The notes beneath the pieces were generated by a model. It did no database searches. It had not been told where the DNA came from and worked only from the letters and a program-made list of their open reading frames with translations. Position numbers and translations under genes: made by a program. Below, piece by piece: positions 1 through 9,451 of a DNA stretch of 64,000 nucleotides (positions are counted from its first letter, which is position 1; each line of letters begins with the position of its first letter). Source of the stretch: Desulfovulcanus ferrireducens (GTDB lineage Bacteria > Desulfobacterota > Desulfovibrionia > Desulfovibrionales > Desulfonatronovibrionaceae); the NCBI RefSeq assembly GCF_018704065.1, contig NZ_JAGUQP010000002.1, forward strand, positions 1 to 64,000, read 5' to 3'.

Positions 1-64
1 AAAATTGTTCTTGAAAACAAAATAAACTAACCAATAAATTTTAACCATTAACTATTGACAAAAA

Positions 65-354
65 ACACAGTTGCTGAGTTAATTTGCGAGCGCATTTTCT
101 TCAATGCTAACAAAAACTTGGACACATCTAAGGCTTGCTTGCGGGCTGTGCATAATGGGGTTAGTCAATAGAATATTATTTAATGCCTTTTCTGTTGTTA
201 TGATGGGTTTCGAAAGTTCGATGGAATAACCTCCCTATGCACAGCACTTCCGCAATCTTCGCCAAGATGTGTTACCCAACCCGTTTGTAATGCATTTCAG
301 AAAGCGCACTCTTCATTTGTAATTTGAGGATGTTAATCGTGTCAGAAAGTTGAG
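65..354. repeat. MITE family 1, copy A
   Basis: Non-coding element about 290 bp long, nearly identical along its length to the copy at 11329-11623. Its right end carries the terminal sequence TCAGAAAGTTGAG (342-354). The left end is degenerate (ACAGTTGCTGA around 66-76 in place of CTCAACTTTCTGA). The interior contains an imperfect inverted repeat (GCTTGCGGGCTGTGCAT against ATGCACAG...CCGCAA). No target duplication is visible, because the right end abuts an inverted copy of family 2. No open reading frame of interest lies in it. Confidence 0.8.
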
Positions 355-726
355 TGGTTTAAATTGAGCGATTTTTTGCAGTTCAAACTTTGAGATTGCT
401 TCGCTACACTTTGTTCCACTCGCAATGACAGGAGCGAGTTCGTCATTGCGAGGGCAGCGAAGCTGTCCGTGGCAATCTCATCACCCATTGAGTGAAAATC
501 GCTAAATTTAGGTATAATTAAAAAAAATTCGTTTATCCAAAATGCCCCATTATGCCCTGCCAGCAAGCAAGCTTTTTGCCCCGTTGAATCCAGCGATGCG
601 TGGCTGGCTTTTGCCAGTACTCAACTGGGGTAGATGGGCCCAGGCATTTGCACCAGCTTGAAAGAAATCAGGATTGAAAAAAATTATGAAAAATTGTCCT
701 TCAGAGTAAGGTTTGGCCACAGAGTC
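355..726. repeat. MITE family 2, inverted copy, with nested palindromic element
   Basis: Reverse-orientation copy of the family found at 4642, 29884, 44311, 61183 and 62114. It begins directly after family 1 copy A and lacks the outer right arm seen in complete copies. It includes the nested palindromic unit (about 357-508) with ends TTGAGCGATTTT and AAAATCGCTAAA. It also has a roughly 60-bp extra segment (570-630) that is shared only with the 4642 copy. Its outer end is GGTTTGGCCACAGAGTC near 710-726. The rest of 1-775 holds no gene that I can support. Confidence 0.75.
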
Positions 727-775
727 TTAAACCAATAGGCCATTAAGCTATTCAACCATTTAACTATTATCGAAA

Positions 776-1540
776 ATGAGAAGTAAAAAAGAGCGGATCA
801 ATATTTACTTTGTCGGGGCTGGTCCGGGTGACCCCGAACTGATCACTGTCAAGGGGCAAAAGATCATTAACCAGGCCGACATTATCCTCTATGCGGGTTC
901 TCTGGTGCCCAAGGAGCTATTTACCCATGCACGTGCTCGCCAGGTAATTGACTCCTCGTCGCTTACTCTGGAGGAAATAGAGGAGATAATCCTTAATGCT
1001 CACCTCAAAAATCTTTTACTTGCCCGTGTGCACACAGGAGACCCAAGCCTTTACGGGACCATACTAGAGCAGATTCGGTGGATGGAGGCCAGAGGAATTG
1101 CCTATGAAATCATACCGGGGGTTAGCGCTGCTTTTGCTGCTGCAGCTAAGGCCAGGGTTTCCTTCACAGTGCCTGAATTAAATCAAACCTTGATTTTAAC
1201 CAGGGTTGAGGGTCGCACTCCTGTTCCTGAGAGCCAGCGTTTAAAAAAACTGGCCTCAACCAAAAGTGCACTGGCCATTTATCTTTCTGCCAGCCAAGCC
1301 CGGAGCATCCAGGAAGAACTATTGCAGGCTGGTTTTAAAGAAGATAGCCAGGTGATTATCGGGTATCGGGTAGGCTGGCCTGATGAACAGATTGTCCACA
1401 CCACTTTAATAGATTTGACCAGGCAAATGGAAAAGAAAGGATTTACCCGGCAGGTGATTTTTCTTGTTTTGCCCTTTAAAGGCGAAAACAAACGCTCCAA
1501 GCTCTATGATCCGGGTTTCAGCCACGGCTTTCGCAGCTAG
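776..1540 (+). CDS. cobM: Precorrin-4 C11-methyltransferase (CobM/CbiF)
   Basis: 254 aa SAM-dependent tetrapyrrole methylase of cobalamin (B12) ring synthesis; it methylates C-11 of (cobalt-)precorrin-4 in the cytoplasm. The N-terminal GAGPGDPELIT loop (about residues 14-24), the HTGDPSLYG motif (about 86-94) and the PGVSAAFAAA stretch (about 118-127) are the family signatures, and the length is normal for CobM/CbiF. The start at 776 has no clear Shine-Dalgarno sequence. No other cob gene is in the window, so the pathway must be encoded elsewhere. It converges on moaA. The anaerobic (CbiF) form is more likely in an anaerobe, but the sequence alone does not decide this. Confidence 0.93.
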   Translation: MRSKKERINIYFVGAGPGDPELITVKGQKIINQADIILYAGSLVPKELFTHARARQVIDSSSLTLEEIEEIILNAHLKNLLLARVHTGDPSLYGTILEQIRWMEARGIAYEIIPGVSAAFAAAAKARVSFTVPELNQTLILTRVEGRTPVPESQRLKKLASTKSALAIYLSASQARSIQEELLQAGFKEDSQVIIGYRVGWPDEQIVHTTLIDLTRQMEKKGFTRQVIFLVLPFKGENKRSKLYDPGFSHGFRS

Positions 1541-1576
1541 TTTGAACAGGCGTGTCGGCCACAGGCTCAAAAATTT

Positions 1577-2572
1577 TCATCCGCCAATAGAAGACATAAC
1601 CCTCTGACATACACTTTGCTTGTTTTCATCCCTGGACAACAAATTATAACCCAAGGGTTTTTTTCGGCTTGTCTGTTCCAACACCTTTTTTAACTGTTCC
1701 AGACCCAGTTTCGGGGAACGTAGCAAGGGGAGCAAACGGTATTCTTTATCTGAAAACAGGCAGGTTCGAAGCTTCCCATCAGGGGTAATCCTTAAGCGGT
1801 TACACTTATCGCAAAAATGATCGCTTAGCGGAGAAATGATGCCCAATCTGCCCTGGCCCTCCTTCAATCCAAAAATTTTCGCCGGGCCACTGGTCTGACC
1901 GGCCTTCTGTTGAAGAATCAAAGGCGTAATTTTTTGTGCTGCTGTTAAAATCTCTTTTGCTGACCAGTAAAAATCCTTGTTCCACATGGTTCTGCCCCCA
2001 ATGGGCATAAACTCAATAAAACGTATATCAACCGGGTGGGTTAGAGCAAAACGGACAAAATCCTCCAGTTCATTGTCATTGACCCCTTTTAAAGCCACAA
2101 CATTTATCTTGACCCGTATTCCTTTCTCCAAACAACGATCAATACTAGTGCGCACTTTATGATAAAAATCACGCCCGGTAATTTCGATAAATTTGTCCGC
2201 ATCCAGGGTGTCTAAAGAAATATTTATACAGTTTATACCCATATCTTTTAATGCCTGAACTTTATTGGCAATTAAAGTGCCGTTGGTTGTAATGCGCAAG
2301 TCAAGAAACGGAAATTTATCACGCAACCTTGCTAAAAAATAGAGAAAATCCCTGCGTACAAAAGGCTCGCCCCCGGTCAGGCGTATCTTCTGTACCCCCA
2401 GGTCTACACAAGCCCTGATAAGTTCAAACATTTCCTCATAGGTCAGGATATTTTGATGAGAAATGAATTTTAAATACTTACAATTACGACAATAAAAACA
2501 ACGTAAATTACAACGGTCTGTCACGCTTAAGCGCAAATAACTTACACCGCGGCCATATTGATCTACAATCAT
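1577..2572 (-). CDS. moaA: GTP 3',8-cyclase MoaA (molybdopterin synthesis)
   Basis: 331 aa radical SAM enzyme for the first step of molybdenum/tungsten cofactor synthesis, the rearrangement of GTP to 3',8-cyclo-GTP. Near residues 22-29 the N-terminal 4Fe-4S motif CNLRCFYC is visible. The C-terminal cluster cysteines (FCDKCNRLR and a third Cys about 13 residues on) are present, as is the C-terminal Gly-Gly (MSSIGG). I start at 2572 because GGAGG sits 5 nt upstream; a longer reading from 2584 would begin inside that ribosome site. It fits with the tungsten-type AOR at 15-16.7 kb, which needs this cofactor. Confidence 0.95.
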   Translation of the reverse strand: MIVDQYGRGVSYLRLSVTDRCNLRCFYCRNCKYLKFISHQNILTYEEMFELIRACVDLGVQKIRLTGGEPFVRRDFLYFLARLRDKFPFLDLRITTNGTLIANKVQALKDMGINCINISLDTLDADKFIEITGRDFYHKVRTSIDRCLEKGIRVKINVVALKGVNDNELEDFVRFALTHPVDIRFIEFMPIGGRTMWNKDFYWSAKEILTAAQKITPLILQQKAGQTSGPAKIFGLKEGQGRLGIISPLSDHFCDKCNRLRITPDGKLRTCLFSDKEYRLLPLLRSPKLGLEQLKKVLEQTSRKKPLGYNLLSRDENKQSVCQRVMSSIGG

Positions 2573-2594
2573 TATATCCTCCAAACTTCAATTT

Positions 2595-3806
2595 TCAGGG
2601 CAGCATCCATTCACGTTCCGGAAACATCCCTTGAATCAAATCTGAGGAAACAAAATGTTGACTTCCCATACCTGGGTTTAAAAATAAACGTAAAGCATGC
2701 CTCAATCTCAGCCGTGAGCTGACATAAAGGTCATGTCCGAATACCGGCCTATAAACCACGCCCACCTCATCAAAATCTGATGTAAGGACACAGAGTTCAT
2801 CCTGCTCATCTTTCTTATTATCCAGAATGAATTGAATTATTGATTTATGAGTCAAATTTTCATGGCAAATAAGGTCAAAGTGACAGGGCCGCGATTCTAC
2901 ACAAGGGGCACAATGGGGCATAGCCTGAAAAACTACATGACCTTGGCCATAAGGTCCGGTTTCAAAGCACCAGGCAGAAGAAAAGAAAAAGGCCCACACA
3001 GGCACACCTAGATGAGCGGCTAAATGCATTGTTCCGGTGTCCGGCGTAACTACAGCCTCTAAACTTTGCACCAGTTGGACAAGGTCTGTCCAGCTGGTTT
3101 TTCCTGTTAGGTCTTTTACTTCAGAAATAATTTTCGGGTCGAGCAGACCCTTCAACTTCTGGGCTAAGGGCTGCTGTGCTTGGCTCCCCAAAAAATAAAT
3201 TGGGCCCTGACCAAGCCTCTTGCGCATAGCCAAAATAATAGGGGCCAAAGTCGTTAAAGGGATGGAACGCCTGGGATCACGACCAGCTATGACTACGCCA
3301 AGTCCCTTGCCCGACCGTCCCGGGACTGGGTTGACATTGACCGGTGAAACAGGATGGTCATCAAAAAAAGCCCAGTAATCAACAAGATTTATAGGTGCGG
3401 TTACTCTGTCTTTGGCCAACCGAAAAGTCAACCTTACCAATTTATCTCTAACTTCCTGTCCATGAAAATTCTGATACCCACGGACTCTGTACGGATCAAA
3501 CAGACGAATCAGGGCAAAATTCAAACCAGAAAAATTAAGGTTAACTACGAGATCAAAGTCTATCTCTTTCAGTCGGGACAGCACCTTCCTGTTTTCCATT
3601 AATATTCTGGCGGGACTGGTCTTCTGACCATGAGCCAGGATAGGATGCAAAATGACTTCCGGGTAAACCAATTCAGCCAGGCTGCTCAAAGACTTGTCCA
3701 GTACCAGGTGAACCTGCCCTTTTTGTTGTAGAGACAAGATTAGACGCTTACTCTGGATAAGATCGCCAAACCTGGCTAACTGGATGACTAAGTATTTTTT
3801 ATCCAT
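2595..3806 (-). CDS. Glycosyltransferase family 9 (heptosyltransferase-like)
   Basis: 403 aa inner-membrane-associated transferase that probably adds heptose from ADP-heptose to the LPS core. The N-terminus (MDKKYLVIQLARFGDLIQS) and the donor-site motif TPDTGTMHLAAHLGVP (about residues 255-270) are typical of the WaaC/WaaF/GT9 fold. The last 70 or so residues form an extra C-terminal tail with no recognised domain. An ADP-heptose synthesis gene lies divergently at 4036, which supports the LPS role. No Shine-Dalgarno sequence is seen at the start; moaA follows 22 bp downstream. Acceptor specificity cannot be read from sequence. Confidence 0.85.
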   Translation of the reverse strand: MDKKYLVIQLARFGDLIQSKRLILSLQQKGQVHLVLDKSLSSLAELVYPEVILHPILAHGQKTSPARILMENRKVLSRLKEIDFDLVVNLNFSGLNFALIRLFDPYRVRGYQNFHGQEVRDKLVRLTFRLAKDRVTAPINLVDYWAFFDDHPVSPVNVNPVPGRSGKGLGVVIAGRDPRRSIPLTTLAPIILAMRKRLGQGPIYFLGSQAQQPLAQKLKGLLDPKIISEVKDLTGKTSWTDLVQLVQSLEAVVTPDTGTMHLAAHLGVPVWAFFFSSAWCFETGPYGQGHVVFQAMPHCAPCVESRPCHFDLICHENLTHKSIIQFILDNKKDEQDELCVLTSDFDEVGVVYRPVFGHDLYVSSRLRLRHALRLFLNPGMGSQHFVSSDLIQGMFPEREWMLP

Positions 3807-3836
3807 GGAGGTAAACGGTTTGGGGTACGAGATACA

Positions 3837-3936
3837 GAGTCTGTGCCAAAACCATACTTAAGATACAATTTTTCATAATTTTTTTTCAATCCTGATTTCT
3901 AATCTGGTGGTCAAAATGGGGTTTGGCCACAGACTC
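3837..3936. repeat. MITE family 2, 100-bp internally deleted copy with TACA duplication
   Basis: Short derivative that keeps only both ends of the family: GAGTCTGTGCCAAAACC on the left and GGTTTGGCCACAGACTC on the right, inverted repeats of each other. It is flanked on both sides by TACA (3833-3836 and 3937-3940), which reads as a 4-bp target duplication. It sits in the divergent spacer between the GT9 gene and the heptose adenylyltransferase gene. Confidence 0.8.
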
Positions 3937-4035
3937 TACAAGTTAAGGAATGACATCAAAAGTCACCTTTCTTAATCCTTGCAGGTTGTTGATATAAGCT
4001 TTAAGGTAAAAGGTAAAGGTTTGAGGTAGAATGAA

Positions 4036-4518
4036 ATGAGAATGAATCCGAGCAGCGAAAAAATTATATCCCTGGATGATTTTTTAAAGCAAAGAGACAG
4101 GCTAACTGACAAAAAAATTGTTTTTACCAATGGTTGCTTTGATCTTCTGCATCCCGGCCATGTGGATTATTTAGAGAGAGCAAAGGCCCTGGGAGATGTG
4201 TTGGTGGTTGGCCTGAATAGTGATGAATCCGTGCGCAGGCTTAAAGGGCCAAAGCGACCCATTAATCCGGAAATGGACAGGGCCTTGGTTTTGGCAGGCC
4301 TGGGTTGCGTAAATTTTGTTATCATCTTTAGTGAAGACACTCCTTATAACCTAATCAAGGCTGTCCAGCCAGATGTCCTGGTAAAAGGTGGAGACTGGCC
4401 GATCGATAAAATCGTGGGCAAGGATATTGTTCTGGCCAAAGGGGGAGAAGTAAAAAGTCTTGATTTTTTACCTGGTTACTCCACTACCAGCTTGATTGAC
4501 AAAATAAAAAATACTTAA
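4036..4518 (+). CDS. D-glycero-beta-D-manno-heptose-1-phosphate adenylyltransferase (RfaE2/HldC type)
   Basis: 160 aa nucleotidyltransferase making ADP-heptose, the donor for LPS inner core. The [16 protein letters not shown] segment (about residues 31-46) holds the HxGH catalytic motif of the cytidylyltransferase-like fold, and the tail contains the family [11 protein letters not shown] sequence. Only the adenylyltransferase half of HldE is present, so the kinase must be a separate gene elsewhere. GAGG lies 9 nt before the chosen ATG at 4036; a second in-frame ATG at 4042 is possible. It is divergent from the heptosyltransferase-like gene across a small MITE. Confidence 0.9.
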   Translation: MRMNPSSEKIISLDDFLKQRDRLTDKKIVFTNGCFDLLHPGHVDYLERAKALGDVLVVGLNSDESVRRLKGPKRPINPEMDRALVLAGLGCVNFVIIFSEDTPYNLIKAVQPDVLVKGGDWPIDKIVGKDIVLAKGGEVKSLDFLPGYSTTSLIDKIKNT

Positions 4519-4641
4519 ACTTATTCGCCGGGTTGAATCTAGGGCCGAGAGTCGGAATCACAACTCGTTTTTTAGTATCCCTCCTCTTCTCAACTTCTCA
4601 ATATCCTACTCTTCCCAATTTCTTCTTGCACGCCTATTCCA

Positions 4642-5038
4642 GGGCCTGTGGCCGAATTTTTATATCAACTCAATTTCCATAGTTTATTTCAGTGTTTATT
4701 CCAATCCTGATTTTTTTCATGCTGGTGCAAATGCCTGGACCCATCTACCCCTGCTGAATACTGGCCCAGCCACGCTTCGCTGGATTCAACGGGGCAAAAA
4801 GCTTGCTTGCGGATAGAGCATAATGGGATACTTTGGGTAAACAAATATTCTTTTAATTATACCTAAGTTTAGCGATTTTCACTCAATGGGTGATGAGATT
4901 GTCACGGACAGCTTCGCTGCCCTCGCAATGACGAACTCGCTCCTGTCATTGCGAGGGGAACAAAGTGTAGCGAAGCAATCTCAAAGTTTGAACTGCAAAA
5001 AAATCGCTCAATTTAAACCATAGATAGTTATGATGCGG
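4642..5038. repeat. MITE family 2, right-truncated copy with nested palindrome
   Basis: Begins with GGGCCTGTGGCC, a variant of the family left end, and runs through the internal CTTGCTTGCGG motif. It contains the nested palindromic unit at about 4864-5015, with inverted ends TTTAGCGATTTT and AAAATCGCTCAA. The outer right arm is missing. The 4519-4641 stretch before it is pyrimidine-rich low-complexity DNA without a gene. Confidence 0.8.
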
Positions 5039-5330
5039 CAATGTTGAATTTTGAATGTTGAATTATTTGAATAGGTTATAAGATAAAGTTGTTTGTCAGA
5101 ACTGTAAAATTTTAACTATTGCAGTTGCATCTTACAAATCTGTAAAACCAGCTCGTGCGTTTTCTGCCATACCCTCAAATTTTTCCAATACATCCCACTT
5201 ATCCCTTAATCCTTACCCCCTACCACGTACCCCGTATCCCTCAAATCCTACCCCTCAATAAAATATAAGCTTTCATAATTAGTTTTAGTCCGGGCAACTT
5301 TTCCCCTTGCGGCGGGATTATGCACGCTGA
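5036..5330. repeat. Spacer with a dispersed repeat (copy also at 17001) and degenerate short repeats
   Basis: 5036-5135 matches 17001-17105 closely: CAATGTTGAATTTTGAATG at one end and TTGCAGTTGCATC at the other. The following 5175-5262 is a degenerate CCCTTATCC/TACCCC-type tract. I see no gene here. Confidence 0.65.
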
Positions 5331-7001
5331 TTAGTTGTTATTTGATTTTTGTGCTTGCGCCTCTTTTGTGACTGCAAGGTAATAAGCTCTGTCCACAATC
5401 CATTGTTTATGTACAATTTTTAAATTTTCAGGCCGCTCACGCCAACTGTCCCAATATTTTTTGCGCATGGCCAGGACAATTTTCTCCCCGTTTCTGACTC
5501 TTTGGCCGATCATGGCGAGGTCTCTCGTTTCAAGGATGTTTTGTCCGGCATAATAGGTGTAAGTACCAGAATAAATCTTATAGGCAATGGGGGTATAGCC
5601 TTTTCTGATGTAAAACCCCATTTTTTCGGCCTGCTCTCTAGGGCTCATGACCGCATCCAGGGATGGGGCGGTAAAGATTCCCAGGACATTGATAAGCAGC
5701 GTCATGCCCATAACCAAGGTCATGAGGGGTAGGCAAAAGTCTTTTTTCCTAAGCTTGAAGATGAGAACGGCCAGGCCAAGGCAGACAAATGCAGCCAGAA
5801 AATGGCCTTTTATTTTAATGGGCCAGGGATGGAAAAAGTTGGCCAGAGGCAAAACAAGAGCCAGTAGGGCAAAGAATAGGGCTAAGCCCAGCCAGAACTT
5901 AGACTTTTGTTGGCTTTCCCAGAGGAATTTGGCCGTTAAAATAGCCAGTGGGGCAAAGATAGGCAAAAGATAGATGACGATTTTTATACTGATACAAGAC
6001 AGCAGAATAAAACCAGAAAGAAAATATACGGATAAAAAACGCAAGCCTGATTTCAGCCCATCCGTGGCTTCGCCTCTCGACTCTTGACTCCCGACACTTG
6101 ACTCCCGGCTCTTTTTGCCTTTTACCATGTTCCATGCTTTTAGCAAAAACAAGATCGTCCAGGGCAACCAAACCAGAGGCAGGGTTAAAAGGTAGTGATA
6201 AAAGGGTTGCGGGTGATGCCAGGTATTTACTGCTCGGCGATAAATCTGGTCATAAAAAATACTATGTAAAAATTTTTCTCCTTCGACAATATATGCTCCA
6301 ATAACCCACAATAAAAGAATGCTGAGACAGAGGCCAATTCCTTTTAAAAAATTTTTTTGCCAGATTAAATTCATCTTTTTTTGTAGGGCTAGAAAAATAA
6401 GAAAAGATATTAAGGGAAAGGCCAGACCAAGTGGTCCTTTAGTCAATACAGCCAAGGCTGATAATATAAATGCAGTATAGAGATATTTATTTTTTTGGAT
6501 AAGATAATATTTGTAAAAAAATATATGACTTAAAATTATTAGAGAAGCAAAGAAGAGGTCCATGCGTAAATAATGTGTAACTCCCATAAAGTACAAATTG
6601 GTTAAGAGAACAAGACAGGCTAGCAAGGATATGTTTTTATCTTTTATGGTAACTAGTGCCAGGTGATAAGTGGCTATCAGGTATAAATATGCTGAAAGAC
6701 TTGTGCAAAAAAAGAAAAGCGCAGGAGGAGTAAATGGCGTGCATGATTTTACCAGGTAGATGAACCAGAAGTACACCGGCGGTTTATCAGGGTAAGGCTG
6801 ACCGTTTAAGTATAGGACAAGCCATTTTTTTGCCTGGATCAAGTGTTCAAATACATTGGCATAGCGGATTTCGTCAGAAAACCATAGGTTTCTGGTATTG
6901 AGCGTAAAAGCAGTCTGTAGACCTAGAATAACGGCCAGAGAGAAATAAGGATGTTTTTGAATCCACGTCCATATTTTGGTACAAAACTTATCTGTCTGCA
7001 T
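5331..7001 (-). CDS. ArnT/PMT-type membrane glycosyltransferase (GT39/GT83-like)
   Basis: 556 aa polytopic inner-membrane protein with about a dozen hydrophobic segments. The periplasmic acidic motif WFSDEIRYA (about residues 40-48) and the YPDKPPVYFW segment (about 69-78) are the hallmarks of enzymes that move a sugar from a polyprenyl phosphate to lipid A or protein. It overlaps the PAP2 phosphatase gene by 14 bp, so the two are translated together and probably act on the same lipid or its carrier. A hydrophilic insert (SRESSVGSQESRG, DNA about 6068-6110) is encoded by GACTCTTGACTCCC-type degenerate repeats and looks like repeat DNA taken into the gene. Substrate unknown. Confidence 0.82.
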   Translation of the reverse strand: MQTDKFCTKIWTWIQKHPYFSLAVILGLQTAFTLNTRNLWFSDEIRYANVFEHLIQAKKWLVLYLNGQPYPDKPPVYFWFIYLVKSCTPFTPPALFFFCTSLSAYLYLIATYHLALVTIKDKNISLLACLVLLTNLYFMGVTHYLRMDLFFASLIILSHIFFYKYYLIQKNKYLYTAFILSALAVLTKGPLGLAFPLISFLIFLALQKKMNLIWQKNFLKGIGLCLSILLLWVIGAYIVEGEKFLHSIFYDQIYRRAVNTWHHPQPFYHYLLTLPLVWLPWTILFLLKAWNMVKGKKSRESSVGSQESRGEATDGLKSGLRFLSVYFLSGFILLSCISIKIVIYLLPIFAPLAILTAKFLWESQQKSKFWLGLALFFALLALVLPLANFFHPWPIKIKGHFLAAFVCLGLAVLIFKLRKKDFCLPLMTLVMGMTLLINVLGIFTAPSLDAVMSPREQAEKMGFYIRKGYTPIAYKIYSGTYTYYAGQNILETRDLAMIGQRVRNGEKIVLAMRKKYWDSWRERPENLKIVHKQWIVDRAYYLAVTKEAQAQKSNNN

Positions 7002-7599
7002 TTTTTTTCTTCCAAAAGGTAAAGATTAAAAAACCGCTTAACGAACCTAGAAAATAACCTAAGATCAGATCAGAAGGGTGATGCTCACCCAAATAGACTC
7101 GAGAAAAGGCCAGCAGCGTCCCAAAACAGCCCAAAACAAGGCAGATGATATTTTTTCGGCGCCATAATGCAAGAGGAAGGATGGCGCCGAAAATTTCCGC
7201 TGTATGCCCCGAAGGCAGGGAATTGAACTTGTTTTGTATTGAGAAGGGATGAAACTGGTCTCCCATGCCTGGTCTTGGCCTGCCAATACTGATTTTTAGC
7301 ACACGGACCACGAAAAAAGAGATTACCAGTTGAAACAAGATATAATAACCACAGAGTAAAATTAAGCTTTTTTCTTTTTTAACTAGGCCCCGGATAAGAA
7401 GAGTAGAATAGACTACGTAAAAAAAAGCATTGCCCCAATCTGTGAGAAGCGTAAAAAAAGTAGTCAACCCGGGATGTTCCGGTCGAAAAGCAGTGAAGAA
7501 GAGATAGATTTTTTCCTCAGAGCCCAGAAAAAAATAAAGGCAGAAAACAATTGCCCAAAAGGGTAAGCTTGTTATGATAAAAGGTCGTATATCATTCAT
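6988..7599 (-). CDS. PAP2-superfamily membrane phosphatase
   Basis: 203 aa integral membrane phosphatase. All three family motifs are seen in order: KISIGRPRP (about residue 103), PSGH (about 129) and SRVYLGEHHPSD (about 166), with five to six hydrophobic helices around them. Likely substrates are undecaprenyl pyrophosphate or lipid A phosphate; LpxE-like action would suit the overlapping ArnT-like gene, which modifies lipid A in other bacteria. This substrate assignment is inference from context. Confidence 0.85.
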   Translation of the reverse strand: MNDIRPFIITSLPFWAIVFCLYFFLGSEEKIYLFFTAFRPEHPGLTTFFTLLTDWGNAFFYVVYSTLLIRGLVKKEKSLILLCGYYILFQLVISFFVVRVLKISIGRPRPGMGDQFHPFSIQNKFNSLPSGHTAEIFGAILPLALWRRKNIICLVLGCFGTLLAFSRVYLGEHHPSDLILGYFLGSLSGFLIFTFWKKKNADR

Positions 7600-7698
7600 T
7601 TGTTGGTTAAATGATGGAAAGTCAGGAAGATGGGAAGTTGGGAGGTAATATTTTTCTCATTTTCTCCTAACTTCTTGGCTTCCCAGCTTCTTAAGTTC

Positions 7699-9450
7699 TT
7701 ATTTTTTCGCGTAACGTTCGATTTTTCCTTTATAAGCCAGAATACCTTTGACCAGACCTTTGGCCATTTGGTTGAGAAAAGAGTCTGATGTGAGTTTGCG
7801 TCGATCATAGTAATTGGTAATGTAGCCAAGTTCTACCAGGATAGCTGGCATTTTCGCTCCCATAAGGACGTAAAAAGGAGCTTCCCGCACTCCTTGATCC
7901 TTAAAGTTAGAGTATAATTTTCTGGCGTATCTAAGGGTATTTGTATGAGCATTGTGGGCTAGGTCCCGCGACTCGTTGATTTTGGAGTTGAGCATCAGGT
8001 CAGTAAGAATAAATTGCAAGTCACTGATTTTTTTAGTGGAAACGGCATTTTCCCTGGCTGCTACTCTGATGGCGTCCTTGGATTTGGCCAGGTTCAGGTA
8101 GTAAACCTCAAAACCTCGAATTTTTCTGTTTCTATGGGCATTACAGTGGATGGAGATAAACAAGTCTACTTTTTTGGAATTGGCCATGGCAGTTCTTTCT
8201 TCTAAGGGAATAAAAACATCTTTTGTTCTAGTGTAGAGAACAGTAAAGCCTTGCTTTTTGAGTTGTCTTCCCAGAATTTTGACCATTTTCAGGTTGATAT
8301 CTTTTTCTCGCACCCTTTTGCATACGGCCCCTGGATCTTTTCCACCATGTCCGGCATCAAGCATGATGGTTTTGATTTTTAACCCCAATTGCTCCAGCAG
8401 GTTTTGCGAAGTCAAGGCCTTGCTTTTTGGATCAAGGTGTAGCTTTGTGATATTTTTGTCGGTCTTTTGAGTATTTTTTTTGTCCGGAGCATAGACATCG
8501 ACAACAACACGAAAAGGATTGTTCAGGGAAAAGACTCGAAAATTGTCTAGACTCTGGATGTCTAAGACCACCCGGGCCTGATTTTGACTATGTTGGGCAG
8601 CACGAATTGAGCGCAAAATGCCGTCGGTTACTTTTTCCTCGCGAGGAGTGTGTGCTTCCAGGACGGTTTTGTTCAAATCAATAAACAGTCTGTATGGTGT
8701 GCCCAGGTTGGGGTCTGGTTTTAGCAGTTTGTAATAATATTTGACCTCTTCATCCAGGTCCAGGACGACTCGTGTATAATCGTCACTGCTCCAATGACGG
8801 ATATTGTTTAATCCGACAACAGGCCGAATGCCTTGCGAAAGGCGGGATTGGGCACTATGTTTATCAGATTTTCCTACAGAATGAGAGGAAGATGCATGTG
8901 TTTTCTTATTTGTACTTTTTTTCAGTCCATTTATTTTTTTTAAATTGGCTTGGTCCAGCTTGTGGAGAATTTTTCGGGCCTTGCCGCACATGTCTCCTTT
9001 CGGATAATTATGAACTACTTTTAGTAGCTCCAGGTAGGCCTGGGCTGAATCCCTCAGGTGATAGAGATAGATGGTAGCCTTTTTGAACTGTGCGTCATCT
9101 GCCCAGGAATGTCCGGGAAAGCGGTTTATGAGCCGTTGGTAATAGTCAACAGCCTTATAAAAATCAGATTTAAGACAAGATTTTTTACCCAGCTCTTCGT
9201 AAACACGTCCTAGATAATAGAGGGCCTTGGGAGCGTAAGCTCCTTTTGGGTTGTGTTCATAGGCTCGCCAGAATTTTTTTTTGACTTCAAGCCAATATGA
9301 GCGGTACTGGGCCTTTTTTTTGTTTTTTACAAGGCGGTGAAATTCCTGCCAGCCCTGCCTGAAATCACGGGCAGGGCTGGCCAGGGCTACCGTACTGAAG
9401 CAAAGTGCTAAAAGCAGGGTGAAAAAAAAGAGAGATTTTTTAAGGGCCAT
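7699..9450 (-). CDS. N-acetylmuramoyl-L-alanine amidase with AMIN domain
   Basis: 583 aa exported peptidoglycan amidase of the AmiC type. It has a signal peptide (MALKKSLFFFTLLLALCFST, cleavage near ALAS), a TPR-like helical region (about 40-170), a linker, a peptidoglycan/pole-targeting AMIN domain (about 205-325) and an Amidase_3 zinc domain starting near residue 365. Catalytic zinc residues are visible in MLDAGHGGKDPG and FISIHCNAH. It cuts the stem peptide during cell separation. The ATG at 9450 is one base after the glmS stop, with GGAG inside the glmS end, so the pair is translationally coupled. The helical TPR-like front is longer than in E. coli AmiC. Confidence 0.92.
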   Translation of the reverse strand: MALKKSLFFFTLLLALCFSTVALASPARDFRQGWQEFHRLVKNKKKAQYRSYWLEVKKKFWRAYEHNPKGAYAPKALYYLGRVYEELGKKSCLKSDFYKAVDYYQRLINRFPGHSWADDAQFKKATIYLYHLRDSAQAYLELLKVVHNYPKGDMCGKARKILHKLDQANLKKINGLKKSTNKKTHASSSHSVGKSDKHSAQSRLSQGIRPVVGLNNIRHWSSDDYTRVVLDLDEEVKYYYKLLKPDPNLGTPYRLFIDLNKTVLEAHTPREEKVTDGILRSIRAAQHSQNQARVVLDIQSLDNFRVFSLNNPFRVVVDVYAPDKKNTQKTDKNITKLHLDPKSKALTSQNLLEQLGLKIKTIMLDAGHGGKDPGAVCKRVREKDINLKMVKILGRQLKKQGFTVLYTRTKDVFIPLEERTAMANSKKVDLFISIHCNAHRNRKIRGFEVYYLNLAKSKDAIRVAARENAVSTKKISDLQFILTDLMLNSKINESRDLAHNAHTNTLRYARKLYSNFKDQGVREAPFYVLMGAKMPAILVELGYITNYYDRRKLTSDSFLNQMAKGLVKGILAYKGKIERYAKK

Positions 9451-9451
9451 T

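Noticed and set aside
355-566. Apparent small protein at the left end
   Set aside because: Lies wholly inside the inverted MITE family 2 copy and its nested palindrome; repeat DNA, not a gene.
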